Shown here piece by piece: positions 24,636 to 37,193 of a stretch of 64,000 nucleotides of DNA (within the stretch, counting starts at the first letter, position 1; every line of letters begins with the position of its first letter). The notes under the pieces are model-generated. The model was not told the origin of the DNA, ran no database searches, and saw nothing but the letters and a program-made list of their open reading frames with translations. The stretch spans positions 106,156 through 170,155 of the forward strand of contig MU119211.1 in NCBI GenBank assembly GCA_014904845.1, given 5' to 3'. The position numbers and the translations under genes were made by a program. The stretch is from Acephala macrosclerotiorum (Eukaryota; Ascomycota; Leotiomycetes; Helotiales; Mollisiaceae).

Positions 24636-25480
24636 ATTCAACGCGACTTCTCCTGCACACTCTTCTGCACCTGGCTCGTGGCTGTCAGAAGTCCTCCTTG
24701 CCTGCTGCTGCTCTCCCTCGCGACCCAAGATGTCGACCCTGGCTATCGACGGCTTGAATGATCCCTGAAATGGGAGCCCGATGCAGCCAATGACTCTGCG
24801 ATGGGGCGTTGTCTGAGCCTGTCTTTCCAAGAGCCGGATCTCAGGGTTCCCTCCAGGCAGTATCCGCTCCGCTTGCGACACGAACTTAGCGTCTAAGATC
24901 CTGGTGGCAATAGACTCCAGCTGTGTTACTCGACAGAACAAAAAGGAGAGCAGCGCTCGTCAAACTTGGCACTCGGCGGCCACGCCGTAGCACTGTCTTC
25001 GTGAGTTGACAAGACGTAAGGTGTTATTGCGGTATTGACAGTCGTTTCGGCTCCAGAGAACCGCGGGGCGAGAGATCAATAGGATGAGCTGGAAAGGCAG
25101 CAAGCAAATCGAGGAACGAGACCGACACGGCCCCGGTTTCGTAGCTTGGAATGGATGGTGACGACGGGAAGGGAGTCTTATACCTACATATCACGGCAGC
25201 ATGTTCAGGCAAAACGAAAAAACAACGGGTCGACATGCAAACAGAGCACACAGACACACAGACGCTCGACCTGCTCCGTCTGGCATCCCGGCTAAGACAT
25301 GGACGTCTTCTTCCCCAGTCTGGCATGGAGAAGGCATGGAAGTCTATCGATCAGCGGCAGCAACAGTCTATCTCTCCACATTTGGTAAGCACGGCAAGTC
25401 TCACACAAGTCCAGCCCTCAACGCCCATCATATCGATCTCTTGCATCATGAGCATAGCATTGCATTACTGCCTGCATCTT

Positions 25481-25481
<1 letters not shown>

Positions 25482-25527
<46 letters not shown>
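25482..25527. repeat. TGC/GCA trinucleotide microsatellite
   Basis: About 15 uninterrupted TGC units. It reads as poly-Leu or poly-Ala on the plus strand and poly-Ala on the minus strand, in ORFs without other coding features. It could be an unstable, polymorphic repeat. Confidence 0.95.
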
Positions 25528-28500
25528 ACGTTGGTCCAATTCGCGCGGCTTGAGCTAATTCTTGTGGCTGGACTTCCTTCGACCTCGACCTCGACCTCCC
25601 CATGCATTTGGGCCAAGTTTGGGGTCCAAGGAAGGGCCGCTCCGAAATAAGACTCTGCAAATACACGCGCGCGACCGTGCTTGGTCTCATTAGTGCGCGC
25701 TTCTTCAACTAACTTCACATATACAAAGTGCGGCGAGTTTGGAGCTTTTGCGAGCTCGGAGCTTTGGCTGCCCCGCAAGTCAATGCCTCTCTTCCAAGAC
25801 CGCGACTGACAGGCGCATTAGTGGGAAAACTGATAGCTGAAGATTGCGACTGCCTCTCTCACATGGTATTTTGCGACAGACGATGGGAATGGCTGATTGC
25901 TGCTCTAGGACTCAAGTCCGGATTCCTTGGCCCATGGTCCCACCAACATATGCCCTAATCAAGCTAGAATACCCTATACTGCGACTTCGAAGTGCCCTAG
26001 AGATAATCGCAAGTTCTTTGTATTTTCGACTACGAAGGATAGAGGTCCTTCCAACATGAGACAGAGATATGTCTACGCTGTACTACCATGAGAGGAGAGG
26101 ACATCACCACCTCTGGCTGACACAAGCACGTCATGTTGGTCAACTTCTGATTTTCACCTCTTTCGTTTTTAAGTCAGGAGTGTTGGACGAACTCGCGGTT
26201 ACACCTTCCTATTTATTCCTACTATGACCCAGGATCATCTCCGAGCTCGCCAGCAAGCACCTAATGACACAAGCATAAGGTTACTTCTGCGGCAGCAAAT
26301 AGGATTACTGCAGGCGGGAGGAGCGGAAATCCCGTAGCTCATGCAGATGCTTCTATAGCTCAATTACTATTCCAGCGAAGCCCTTGTCATACCAAACCAA
26401 CAATCCACCAACACCAGGGCCAACAAGTGAAGGGGGCCATCACTTGAGTCGGCGGCTCAATCGTGCACACACACCCCAAGCACGGTTTGATGGAAGGGGG
26501 AGTAAGCTCTTCAACTTCACCACCCGCCGTCACTCTAAAATCGTCACCAGCATTCTGGAGAATGAGGGGCACGGCCATGGAGGTGCAGATTCCCTTGGCT
26601 AAAATCGCGTGCCATCGTCCTCCCGCCCGGTGGAACGACCCGGCACGATCTCCTCGATCCAGATTCATAAGATGACCTTAGCCATCGAAATGTAGCCGCT
26701 TCTAGCGAAGAAGAATGGAAGACGGGCTGAAACCGTGTAACCTGTGTAACCTGTGGTTATGTTTTATCTGTTCTATTTTTCGTTGAAACATTCCATTCTT
26801 TGGCATTTCAAGTCTCAGATCCATGTCTCGCCATCAATTCCATTATGGCTACGTGGAGACCCCAGGATCTTGCGATTCAGCCCCTAAGGAGTATTTTTGA
26901 GACAGAAAAGACTACAGACGATGCTGGGGGAGCATTTTCTTCATTTACACATCACTTCTCGTCCCACGCCAACAGTCTGGCCCCAGGAGATATGTTCTAG
27001 GGCTTGCGGGATGAATGGCTCGGGAAGGAAGAAGCAATGAGGACGGGTTATGAAAGCGCCAGCACAGCTGTCGAGGCATCTTTAGTCCCCAGATGATCGC
27101 GTCTCAGCCCAATCCGACCCCCTTTCTCCCACAATTCTATCACTCAGCATACCAACACATTGTTAAGGCCCGGAAGCAAATATTCGAGCCAGAAACAAGC
27201 CATCGGTTTCAGGAGATCCTATTAGGCCCAGCAGAGAAGAATCCGGGGCCGACGTCCTAGTCTTGGCTTAGCAAATGTATGGCTCAACAGCTTCGCCGCA
27301 AAACGGCATCAGGATATGATTGTTTCTGGCGAGTTGCAGATATTTATCACACGTAGTGGTCTGGTCTGGCTGAGCAACTTCGCCCATCTTTGGCTTGGAA
27401 ATGGCGTCTCGATTGTAGTATTCGTCAAGGCGATATCCAGTTTTCGAGGGACACAGATGGTGTCCCTGTGATGGATCGTCCGAGACCATGAACCACGATG
27501 CGTTGTCTTCCATCCTCGAGCGACGGTTGATCCCTTGAAGACTCTCTGAAAACGACAACACATCTTGCATCTCTCCATCTCCCCCGATATCCCCGACCAA
27601 GCACTAACAACTCATCTCAGTGGTCGACTTCTCACACCGCCCACCCTTGCTAACCCAATTCACAAGTCACATGAACAAAACTTGATGCGAGTAACCGAGT
27701 CTAGTCGGTGTTTCTGCAGCTGTGATGCATTCCCGCCCCGCAAGGGCGGCGCGAAGCGTGTGGACAGGGAAGAACAAACAGGGTGCTGGGACGTGGGCTT
27801 CTGCACGTCGGGACGCGGGCTCATCGACACCACAAGGGAAAGGCCACTAAGACCGCTAAGTTTTTCGCTCGGTCTACGCCTCGGGCCCGCATACCAATCA
27901 AGAGTGCAGAAATTGCAGAATATGCATTACCTACAGCTCCACAACGGTACTAGCTCTTCCAGCACCCATTCAGCTGGCAACATTGCCAAGAGAATGCAGG
28001 GCTGATCCTCGTAAAAGACCTTGCTTTCACCTTCCCGATCGCTCAGCTGAAGCGAAGACCAAAAGGATGACCGTTGTTGGTCTGGCAAAAATGGCAGAAA
28101 GGGCAGAAATGGCAAAAATGAGCGCCCGACGTGACAATGGAGAGTCTGATTGGGCTGTACCAGAGACTAGGGTGGGCGTTTCGTGACCTGGGACTGCCTT
28201 GTCTGGCCGTGCACACATATGCAGAGCTGGGATCCAACTGTCCTGCAACGGCCCGAGCAGAAAGGCCATTCGGCTCTAGCCTGTGCACCTGGTGTATCGA
28301 AATGCAAAAGACGAGGTCACAACCACCACTATGAATGTGTTATCACTGGCTAGATAAACTGGAATCGCTTTGTGCCGCTGATGATGCCATAGTTCTATAC
28401 AATGTTCGATGTTCGATGCGAGATCCGTGAACTAGCTCGCACACCTAAGCGAACCAGGAAAGGAGAGGAGAGTTAACTGCGACTTATCAACACTAGACGA

Positions 28501-31500
28501 ACCCTCACAACTTAAAATGATTGAGCTATTATTTTTGTCACACCTTGCAGCTTTGAAGAATCACTCATCACTTCTTAAACTCCATTTTCAACGTCACGAG
28601 GATATAAATTGTGATCATCTCTCCCTACCTCCTTGTCCTTGCCAGCCGAACCGTCTTGCTGACCGGCTATTACTCGACACTTGGAAAGAAACTATCGGTG
28701 AGCACAGAACAGCAGAGACGGTGAGAGCCCGGCCCCATTACGAGAAGGGATTCTGCATTCTGTATTTCTCCATTGGGCATGGACCTGGAGATAAATTGAC
28801 TCACCGCTTGATTTTTTCCCCTTCATCACATCATGTCGCGTAGCAGCACATCAACAATATTTGGAAACGCGAAACAGGCATTTCATCGATATCTCTGCTG
28901 CAGCGTCGGAGATTTTCTGGAAGGAATGAAAAGAGAGTGCTCGAGGCAACACGCATGCATTGTCATCATTACACACACACTCCTATAGTCTGGCCTAATT
29001 ATGGGGTCGTCGTGTGAGACACTGCATCGGAGCATCTTCCTCGGTGCGGGCGGAACGGTACGATGCTTGAACAGATTGCGCCCGTGTGAGGTTTTACGAC
29101 ATGAGATCGCTTGGTCAAACGACCCCGAGGTGAGGGCTATGATGTCGTTGCTCGGGAGAGATAGCGCTCAGGCGCCTATCGGTGAACTTTCAGGTTGTGG
29201 CTTCCCCCCTCGACTCGCCTCGCTTGCTCTCTCATCGCAGAGCAGGCCGTCTACGGCTCAACCACCAGATTGTCAACACCACTCACCAGCCTTCTCCTTC
29301 CACACCAACCGAGGGAAACCGGCGCCGAACCAACCTCCCTCGTAAGGTTAAACGACGAGAGCGGAGGCGGATGCAGCAAAGGAGCATCCACGATCGGCCT
29401 GCTGACCCGATCGTTCTCGAACAGGAGGGACCCGTCGATGTACCAGATGTGTTCTCTTCTCAGTGACCACGCCTTCCAGACACGCTCACTCAGATCATAG
29501 TGCTGACCCAGCCCACCATCATCACACCACCCCAATGCATCAAACGCTTCAACTCAAGCTAACGACCTTCTCTCCGGCCATCAAAACTCCACCTAGCCAG
29601 ATTTAGCACAAGGCTGGCGTCACACAGAAACGCTCCGACCTGTCCGTTTACCTTCGGATTCGCCATGTCATCAACTTCGACCCCTCCTCATCTGCAGCAG
29701 CGTTGCGTACCTTGTCAGATTGTGGAAGTGTTCGCATCAATTCTTTCATGCAATACTGTCTACTTTCAACCTGGAAATTTTCACCCATTCCACTTTTGGG
29801 CATTACAACCAAGCCTCCAGAGCTGCAGACGCGCAAAAGCAGTTTTGCCGAGACACGATTCATCTTGACTTTTCAACGCGGGGCAATGGTGTACTCGGTG
29901 AGCGCCTCTGGCCAAACGAACCCTTCTACGAACTGCAGTCAAGGTCAAAAGCAGTTCGTTCCGTTCTATGGCAAAAATTGCATGCATATATTGCATCTCC
30001 ACCTCGTGATTTATCACCTATTGACTGCGTCGGCTTTGCTACAAACAGCCTTCCGAGTGAGTATAACCATGGTTTGGATGAACGTGGTCTCACTCACCTT
30101 GGCTCACTGCCTCGAGACACAACTCCTTGCATAGTTATTCGTACAATTGCATCCTGGCTGCGTTGCATGTTCGACGCGGGCGGTAAACTGCATTGCGTCC
30201 AAACCGCAGGAGAGTGCATCACTCGGGTCGGATGCTGCTCAGGTGATGTCGAGGTTATTGGCTGCCTCGTCTTTCTTTCGATGTAGGGTGTCGGATTTGG
30301 AGTCTTTTTCTATGGCCTCCATGCATTTCTGCATTGCATCCATTTTTCTTCTTCAATTCTCAAATTCTTGTCGAGTGGCACTGCAAGGAGAACCGAGAAC
30401 CTTGACCTTGTCCCTGAACCTGGTGGGTGGTTAGACGGGGAGGATTGAAGGTTATCGGTACACTCCGATGCCTGTTCCCATGGGCCGACGCGCAAAAAAC
30501 AATACGTGCATGCTTGGGAACACTGCATCAGGCCAGGCTTTGAGCCCTTTCCTTGATATGATATGATGCCAATCCCTCCCCTTCCCGTGTCTGGTCTGTT
30601 TTGCCTGTTTCATATCGCGTCTTCGCATTCGCACATCAATCAAAGCCCCAGATATGAGATGTGATACGGTATATCTGCCCTTGCGTCACGGTCCCATGTT
30701 GCGCAACCTCGGATCCAAAAGCCAAGGTCAGGCCAGAGTTTTCCATTGTTCATGGGCATGGCGTAGGGCGGTTACTGCGGTATTGCGGGATGAGGCGCAG
30801 TGCTTGCTTGAGTTTAATTTCTCGTTTGGCTGGCCTTGTTGAGGGCCGTACCGAATTGTCGTGCTCGGACATTTGATTGCACATGTAGATTGGCGGGCCG
30901 CTCGGTTGTAACGCGATTTGGTGCATTACGATGATGGTTATCTTCAGCGGTCCTCAGCGGTCCTTTCCTCCCGTTTCCGTTTCCCGTCGGGAATATTTGT
31001 TTGTCTTGGGATACGTCTGTGCGACTGCACCTTGGCGGGGCCGGGTAGGACGAGGAAGGAGTGGGATGGCTGACGGAAAGGCATAGCCACATCCTTCACC
31101 CATAACCACTCTCGCCTGCTATGCTGTTCACTATGTTGGTTTTCATGGGAAAGTGCCTATGAGAATAACACGACGGGTGATTCATACGAACGCCGCCAAA
31201 AGGAAAGAAGAGCGGTGTGAACTATATATGTTCCAATCTATCGGGAGCGGGAAATTGTTGGGGTTCTCACTTCTGCCTCTACCCAAAGCCCGAAAACTTT
31301 GGTTCCGTGTTCTAACAGGTAAGGCTACATGATACGAGGTCCCAGATCCAAGGTTAGTGGGTGTGGGTGGGAGGGCAATCAAAGTGTTACATTCAGAGCT
31401 TCGTGTTCAGCTTTCTCGGCTAGCAGCTGTCAGCACGGGAATGTTGCCTTTTCCATCTCATCTTGTCTTTATTCCCGTTTGTCAAGATGTACCTTCGCAA

Positions 31501-33055
31501 TTTCCCATCTGACCTGCTTGAACCTTCGGCTTGTTAGTACGAAAAAAAAAAAATTGGACGAGAGGTCACCTGTCTTGGAAAAATTTTTCCCTTGCCAGCG
31601 TATTTTCGTACAAACCCAGTCGAGTCGATTTGACGTTCCCGAATTGGGTCGTAAGCCGAATGCAACGCGTTAGCGTTCAGGTCACTGCGGCGCGGCAGGA
31701 ATGACCAAAACACGGCTCGGCTTCTCCTCCTTTCAATAATGCGGGAGCAGGGTGCTAAGTCGGCAAATGCTGACGTGCGTTTTGTGCCGGAAGAACCTCT
31801 GTAGCCCACCATCAGGAGTGTTGAGAACCTTCACTTATATGTTTCTATGATAAGATGGGATAGGGCATTGAGAGGAACGAGAGGAGGTGATGTATTTTTG
31901 TATCTGTGTGATAAGCGTATTACAAAACTGCTGTGCCGCCGGCCGATCCCGAATATAGGGTAGGGGGTGACGAGGAGGTGTTACAGAGTGGAGTATGCTT
32001 TTATGGGGGTGATAGACGGGGCGGGTGCGCTTTTCAGGTTCGGGAGGCTAGGACGAGAGTTGGCTGCTTTGAAAGGAGTTTCTGACAGGCTGAAAGGGGC
32101 TGCGCCCTTCCTCCTCTTCGAAGCTTCATCGCTTTAGTCTTCAGTGGGCAATTACTTATCTCGAACGTGCTTCATCTAGCCCCATCACTGCGAGTGCTGT
32201 TCAAACTTTGAGAGCCTCATGCAACCCAAAGCGGGAGGCAGCGGCTCGTCCCGTTGGTCGTGCAGTAGCTTGTCTTTGCTTTAGTAGCTCGATTTATTCC
32301 TGAGGCTAACAATAGTTTGTCTTCAAAGGTCTCTCCCTATTTCCAAGCTAATTCATTACGATTATTTAATCTTCTTTGTTACTCCGGATTCTTTTCTCTT
32401 GCTGGCGCCGGATGAGAATTATTGTGGACAGAGCTTCAGCCTTGTCTGTTGATCTGCCTAAAAGGTAAGAAATGAAACTTCAGCTCCAAAGCTATTCTTT
32501 ATGCTTCAAGGGCGGCGAAAGAGTTTAAGTGAGTGTGGATCCATACTTGCTCTGTTTTGCTTCTTCTAGCAGGACCGTTTTCTGCACAAAAAACTCTACC
32601 TCATGCTTTGGCAGAAGATCGACATCAATTTAAGGCTAAATTGAGAGAGTTGCAAGATCTGCAACAATCAAGACTAGACGGATGCTTCTTACCTCGATCA
32701 ACGAGCATCTGCATTTACTTGTTCACAAGATGTTCCTCACAGTCACGTGAGAGAATGCTTCTTTTCCAGGACTCGCACCCTTAACGAGGCTGTTTCCCGT
32801 GTTCCTTTCCGTTGAAAATCTCGGAATTACAGGTGTTCATCGGAGTTCAATAGTTCCAACTCCGCGAATTGTTCACCACATGTCGCATTTATGTTGCCAA
32901 AACGAGCTAGGAGATTGTCACACCAATGAGTCATGGTTTGATTAAGCAGGCTTATCCACGACACGGCAGAGAAGATATAAAGAAGCGAAGTCCTTGAGAC
33001 CTCAAATGCCAAACACCATAATTCATCACAATTGAGTACAATTGAATATCCCATT

Positions 33056-33771
33056 ATGACGAAATACGTAGCCGAGTCCGAGCGACTCGGATTGCAGCAC
33101 CTGTCTGTGGATTTGCATCTGGAAGGATATCACGCCTCGCATTCCAATCCTAAGACTATGAAGTTCCTGCAAGTCTACCTCTTCCCTCCCTTTTCTTAAT
33201 CATCCTCTAACAACAAGAAGGCATGGCGAACCAGCCAAGACAATAGAAGAATCCAGAGCCCACATGCTGGCCAGACATCTACCTTCAGCAGAACAGCCTC
33301 ATAAAGAGATATATGCCATCCTACTTCTCGGATCTGAAGATGAGAACGGAAAGCCAAAGATGGTTGGCTCTTGTGGTATCCCTCGCATTCCGGCAGATGG
33401 CAAGTCAGTTGAGCTGGGGTACGGTATTACTCCTGAGTATTGGGGTAATGGGTATGCTCCCGAAGCAGTGAAAATGTTCTGTCATTATTATTGGAATATT
33501 AGAGGTAAGCTTAGAGTCTTTCAATCCTAGGTGCTTTATCAAGTAAGATGGTACGTGCTTGAGTTGCTAACATGACACAGGGGGAGAGAGCAAGGATATG
33601 ATCATCGCATATACGAATCCCGACAACACTCCCAGTATCAGAGTACTTGAGAAGGCTGGCTTCATTAAGAGTGAATTAATCGAGAAAGCCTACGAGGCAG
33701 CAGATACGGAGACGAAAGAAATGAGATGGTGGCCGGCTTTCAAGTGGCATTTAGAGCGACCAAAGCCATGA
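33056..33771 (+). CDS. GNAT-family N-acetyltransferase (RimJ/RimL type), copy 1
   Basis: GNAT enzymes transfer acetyl from acetyl-CoA to an amino group; the substrate here is unknown. Three exons, 33056-33168, 33218-33504 and 33581-33771, give 196 aa. The acetyl-CoA-binding region reads VELGYGITPEYWGNGYAPEA, with the WGNGYA loop standing for the usual Q/R-x-x-G-x-G/A, and NTPSIRVLEKAGFIK is the typical C-terminal helix-strand. Intron 1 is a GC-AG intron (CCT|GCAAGT ... CTAACAACAAG), needed to join FL to RHGEPAKTIEES in frame. A paralogue lies 306 bases downstream on the same strand. Confidence 0.85.
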
Positions 33772-34077
33772 CGCATTTTGTACTTAGCAATTTCCACACT
33801 TCTGAGGACTGTTTTTTTTCCACAATTGCGTCGAGTCACAAAATCTTTGATCTTATCTCAATCGCTCCTTCCTTTTTCAGACAAACAGTCCGTACACTTG
33901 CAGATGCAGCTTGCATGGTCAGCTCTACGTGATTGTCGCTACATGACTCACTCGGTGACTCAATCGAGAGCGCACTGACAGGCTGATTAACGTCAAAAGA
34001 GAGCCTCAGGACAATTCAAACTTATCTTCCATCTCTTCTCTTCAGAGTCTTAGGAAGAATTTTCGTTCATTTCCGAC

Positions 34078-34817
34078 ATGGCAAGTTCAATCTACGCCGC
34101 AGAATCCGAGCGTCTGTGGCTCCAATGCCTGAGCGAGGAACATCTAGAAGGCTACCATGCCATCCAAAACAATAAACTTGCTATGATGTGGTCGTAAGTC
34201 TTTTCTTTCTCTCACACTTTCCCAAATATCTGTCTCAATATACCTCAGGCAAAATCCACCTGAAGCAAGCCTTGAAGAGACGCTTCAGCATCTTCGTGAG
34301 AGACAGCCAACACCAGAAAATCCTTGGAATCAGCGATGGGCGATATTGTTGAAAGGTAGTGAGAAGGAGGTGGGAAATGATGGGAAGGCGGAGATGATTG
34401 GTATCATTGGGATTGTGAGGGAGCAGGAGATTGGGTATAAACTGCATCCTGATTATTGGGGGAAGGGGTATATGACTGAGGCGTTGAGGACTATGTTGGA
34501 TATGTTTTGGGCTGCTGAAGGTACGGTCTCTAGTCCAAATTCTACCCTGTGGAGATGAAGTCTTCTCTCGAGTTCCTTTCTTTCTCGAAGTCGAGGGAGT
34601 GGTCAATGCTGATTGTTTGACAGCCAACAAGAAATACAACGAGCTCTGGGCGAAAGCGGATCCGGAGAACAAAGCAAGTGTCAATGTTTTGACTAAGGCA
34701 GGATTCAAGAAGAGTATTCTAGAGAAGAATTGCTACGCGCGTGCGTATTTGGGAGGAAAGGTCATGAGTGATTTGCAGGGATTTAACTTGTTCCGACCTG
34801 GAACGGAGGATAAGTAG
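34078..34817 (+). CDS. GNAT-family N-acetyltransferase, copy 2
   Basis: Three exons, 34078-34193, 34249-34520 and 34624-34817, give 193 aa. It starts MASSIYAAESERLWLQCLSE, parallel to the start of copy 1 (AESERLGLQHL). Its intron positions are comparable to those of copy 1, so the two arose by tandem duplication. The CoA loop is EIGYKLHPDYWGKGYMTEAL, and the C-terminal block is NKASVNVLTKAGFKKSILE. All introns are GT-AG. The substrate is unknown. Confidence 0.85.
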
Positions 34818-34982
34818 CTGCACTGGCTAAGGGCCACGCACAGATAAAGCCTTCTTGGTTTTTAATAAATTGCAAAGCTTCAATTAGGAAAAGTCGTCAA
34901 GAAACTTGCTCCTATGGTCGAGGGAATTGAAGTTAAATCGAGCACGGCTACGGAGTTCGGGATGGAAGATGCGAGCTTCTAA

Positions 34983-35234
34983 GTGGCAACAGCAATCTTT
35001 CACATCCACGAATCCGAATACAGACAAATTCACGATCATTCTAAAGCAGAGTTTGACACTCTGATTTCGAATGGGAATGAGGAAGGAAGGAAAGTGGGTG
35101 AGAGGAGGCAGCCGAGAAGGATTGGTCGGTGCGGTACCATTGGTGATGGAACTGAAATTATATACATGCTGCATCATGAATACTGGAGGAACGGGTGTAT
35201 GAGTGAAGGCTTGGGCGCTTCCGGCTGGGTGTGA
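34983..35234 (+). pseudogene. GNAT acetyltransferase relic, copy 3
   Basis: An open frame without an ATG start. It contains IYMLHHEYWRNGCMSEGLGA, clearly a decayed form of the YxLHPDYWGKGYMTEAL motif of copies 1 and 2. Neither the flanking N-terminal nor the C-terminal GNAT region can be found. It lies directly downstream of copy 2 on the same strand, so it is best read as the remains of a third tandem copy. Confidence 0.6.
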
Positions 35235-35767
35235 TAGAGTTTTCTAGAAATTGCCTAGTACTTCATGTCTCATTTTTTACTTCTAGCTCTTTGTTCAACT
35301 GTTGCAGAATATAGAAGCACGTAACAAATAAATGAGAGGAAGCCATAGCTGATAACACTTGATCAGCTCGCAAGCATAGCAAGGCTTTGGTAGCACATAT
35401 TGACGCGGAAAACATCCCATCAGCGAAGGCAATTGTGAAAATTGGTGGGAGAGAAGGTGAGAAAAAGGTGAGATGTTACTCATTAGGGAGGGATAGGAGG
35501 GAAGAAAGAACAGTGCTGGATGACAAATTGAGAGACATGATTTTTTTGGTATCCAGATAGGCCGGAAATGGAACATTGAAACTTCGCCTCTTTATTGATC
35601 CGGGACAGAATACTTCAAGATGTATTGTCAAGTCATTGATGGGAGCTACATAAGGTGGTACTTTCCCACGGCTTCTGACTTCTGGCTTCTGACTATTTGG
35701 ACTTTGAACATTATTCTCCTTACAACAAAAATTTCAGAACTGACATTCATCGTACAAGACTTGGAGA

Positions 35768-36601
35768 TGGCTTTTCTTGCCATAATTCTACCATTAGCAG
35801 CTCTCGTTTGCAATGCACTCATGCCTTTGGATCCACCCCCTGCATCTAACCAGCCTATTCAAACATGTGAAATGTGTTTAGAGGAATTCAAAGATGCGAA
35901 TTCTCACGAGGTATAATTACAGCTACTCGTCGGTACGATGCCAGGCCTGTTTGGAATGCCTTTCGTCGTGGATTGATTTCCAGGACCTGCGCAACATACT
36001 TTGCCCCTCGTGCCTGACGCACCTGGCTTTCAAAGATGTGTCCAATGGGCAACAAAGAAAAGATCAGACCAGCAATTACCACTCCTGAGAACATCGAATG
36101 CCAGCTTACTGGTCATAAAAGATACAACTTTTTCCTTTTCGAAGAGTTTCTTGAGAGTGATCGTGGCTTTCACCAGTGCTTAAGTCCAAATTGCTGCTGT
36201 GGACAACTGCCACACCGCAGGAAAGCCAAATTGCAGTGCATTGAATGTGGGTCCGAGACCCGCATCTTCCACCAGACTTCTCGACATGAAAACGAGACTT
36301 ATGAGGAACATGATTCCACAAAACAGAATCGGCTTTTCGCGGAAAAAGCGTCAGCAACCTTCATCCTTAAGCACAAAAAGATTTGCCCTAGTTGCTTGTC
36401 ACCACCCGAGAAGTGTGGCGGTAGCGAAGATATGAATTGTAAGAGTCCATTTCCAGAACGTGGTAAACAGCAACTAATTAGATAAAGGTCGATGTGGCTA
36501 CAAATTTCGCTAGGAATGTTTGGCACCATGGGCACTGGTCTGCACGAGTGAAAACAAAGTTCACAAGGAAACCTGCCAATACCAACTTGACAATACTTCA
36601 T
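35768..36601 (+). pseudogene. RING-IBR-RING (RBR) E3 ubiquitin ligase, decayed
   Basis: RBR ligases pass ubiquitin from an E2 through a RING2 cysteine. Fragments appear in order. RING1 is represented by QTCEMCLEEFKDANSHE and ILCPSCLTHLAFKDV. Across an apparent intron, YNFFLFEEFLESDRGFHQC follows. The IBR reads CLSPNCCCGQLPHRRKAKLQ with CIECGSETRIFHQTSRHE, and RING2 is KICPSCLSPPEKCGG. A GTAAGA intron then leads to RCGYKFR-stop-ECLAPWALV. In RING2 the expected C of CDHMTC is changed and the FCW triad reads F-R-stop. The stop is TAG for W, and Cys to Arg removes a zinc ligand. Frame breaks also occur near 35915-36040. It is not functional as read. Confidence 0.75.
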
Positions 36602-37193
36602 GAATGCGGTATTAATTAGACTTCATTCCCTACTTTATACCGTAGTTAAACTTGCTGTTCCTCAGAGGAAAAGTTTCATTGTCTAGATTTGAATGCGAGT
36701 TGGCAGATATTGCGATAGGTTGTACTGTACGTCCAACCATCGTTCAAGGAATTGAGTTTGCAGGCTCCCCGGATGAATTGAATAGTATCACATGTAACCT
36801 TGCTAGATTAATGAAACGATCCTGCCTAGAGACTTAACTTGACAAAGCGTTGGCTTCATTCTCTCCTCTTCGAATAGTTCTAAATAAATGAAATTCTATG
36901 TATGCTGCAAGGATCGAAATTCGGCCTCGTAGGCTCGACTCTCGAACTCTCAACACCTAATCGATATTAAAAGAGACCTACCTTTCTTCTTGATAAAATA
37001 GGTCAGATCAGACATGAAAGACCTTGAAAAGAACCTGGCGCAATATTGAGATTGAGAACATTGCGGTGCCATGTTACTGGGACTAGAAATTCAGAAGAAG
37101 TTGAGAGGTATTGTATTCCTCATAATGGCGATATTCAATACATCCATTCCCCAGATTCAATCACACTCCGCCATGCTGCCGTATAACCGAAAC

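Larger units (their letters stand above)
21881..33055. other. about 11 kb gene-poor region upstream of the Zn2Cys6 gene
   Basis: I find no ORF with family features on either strand. The longest frames (29720-30286 plus, 23134-23700 minus, 24136-24660 minus) lack an ATG start or are low-complexity. A minus frame at 27600-27268 (MEDNASWFMVSDDPSQGHHL onward) and a plus frame at 32533-32784 look somewhat protein-like but cannot be supported. Base composition looks ordinary rather than AT-rich, so this does not look like a heavily RIP-mutated transposon block. Microsatellites are listed separately. It may hold long 5' leaders, non-coding RNA or regulatory DNA for the transcription factor. Confidence 0.45.

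Noticed and set aside
24136..24660. 174-codon minus-strand ORF with RPDQT and His-rich stretches
   Set aside because: Its composition derives from the TCTGG microsatellite and other simple sequence; there is no proper start.
25446..25778. Poly-Ala minus-strand ORF over the TGC repeat
   Set aside because: Open only because of the trinucleotide repeat; no conserved sequence on either side.
29720..30286. 188-codon plus-strand ORF in the gene desert
   Set aside because: It begins at TTG without a nearby ATG and shows no domain, signal peptide or motif; long random frames occur in GC-balanced DNA.
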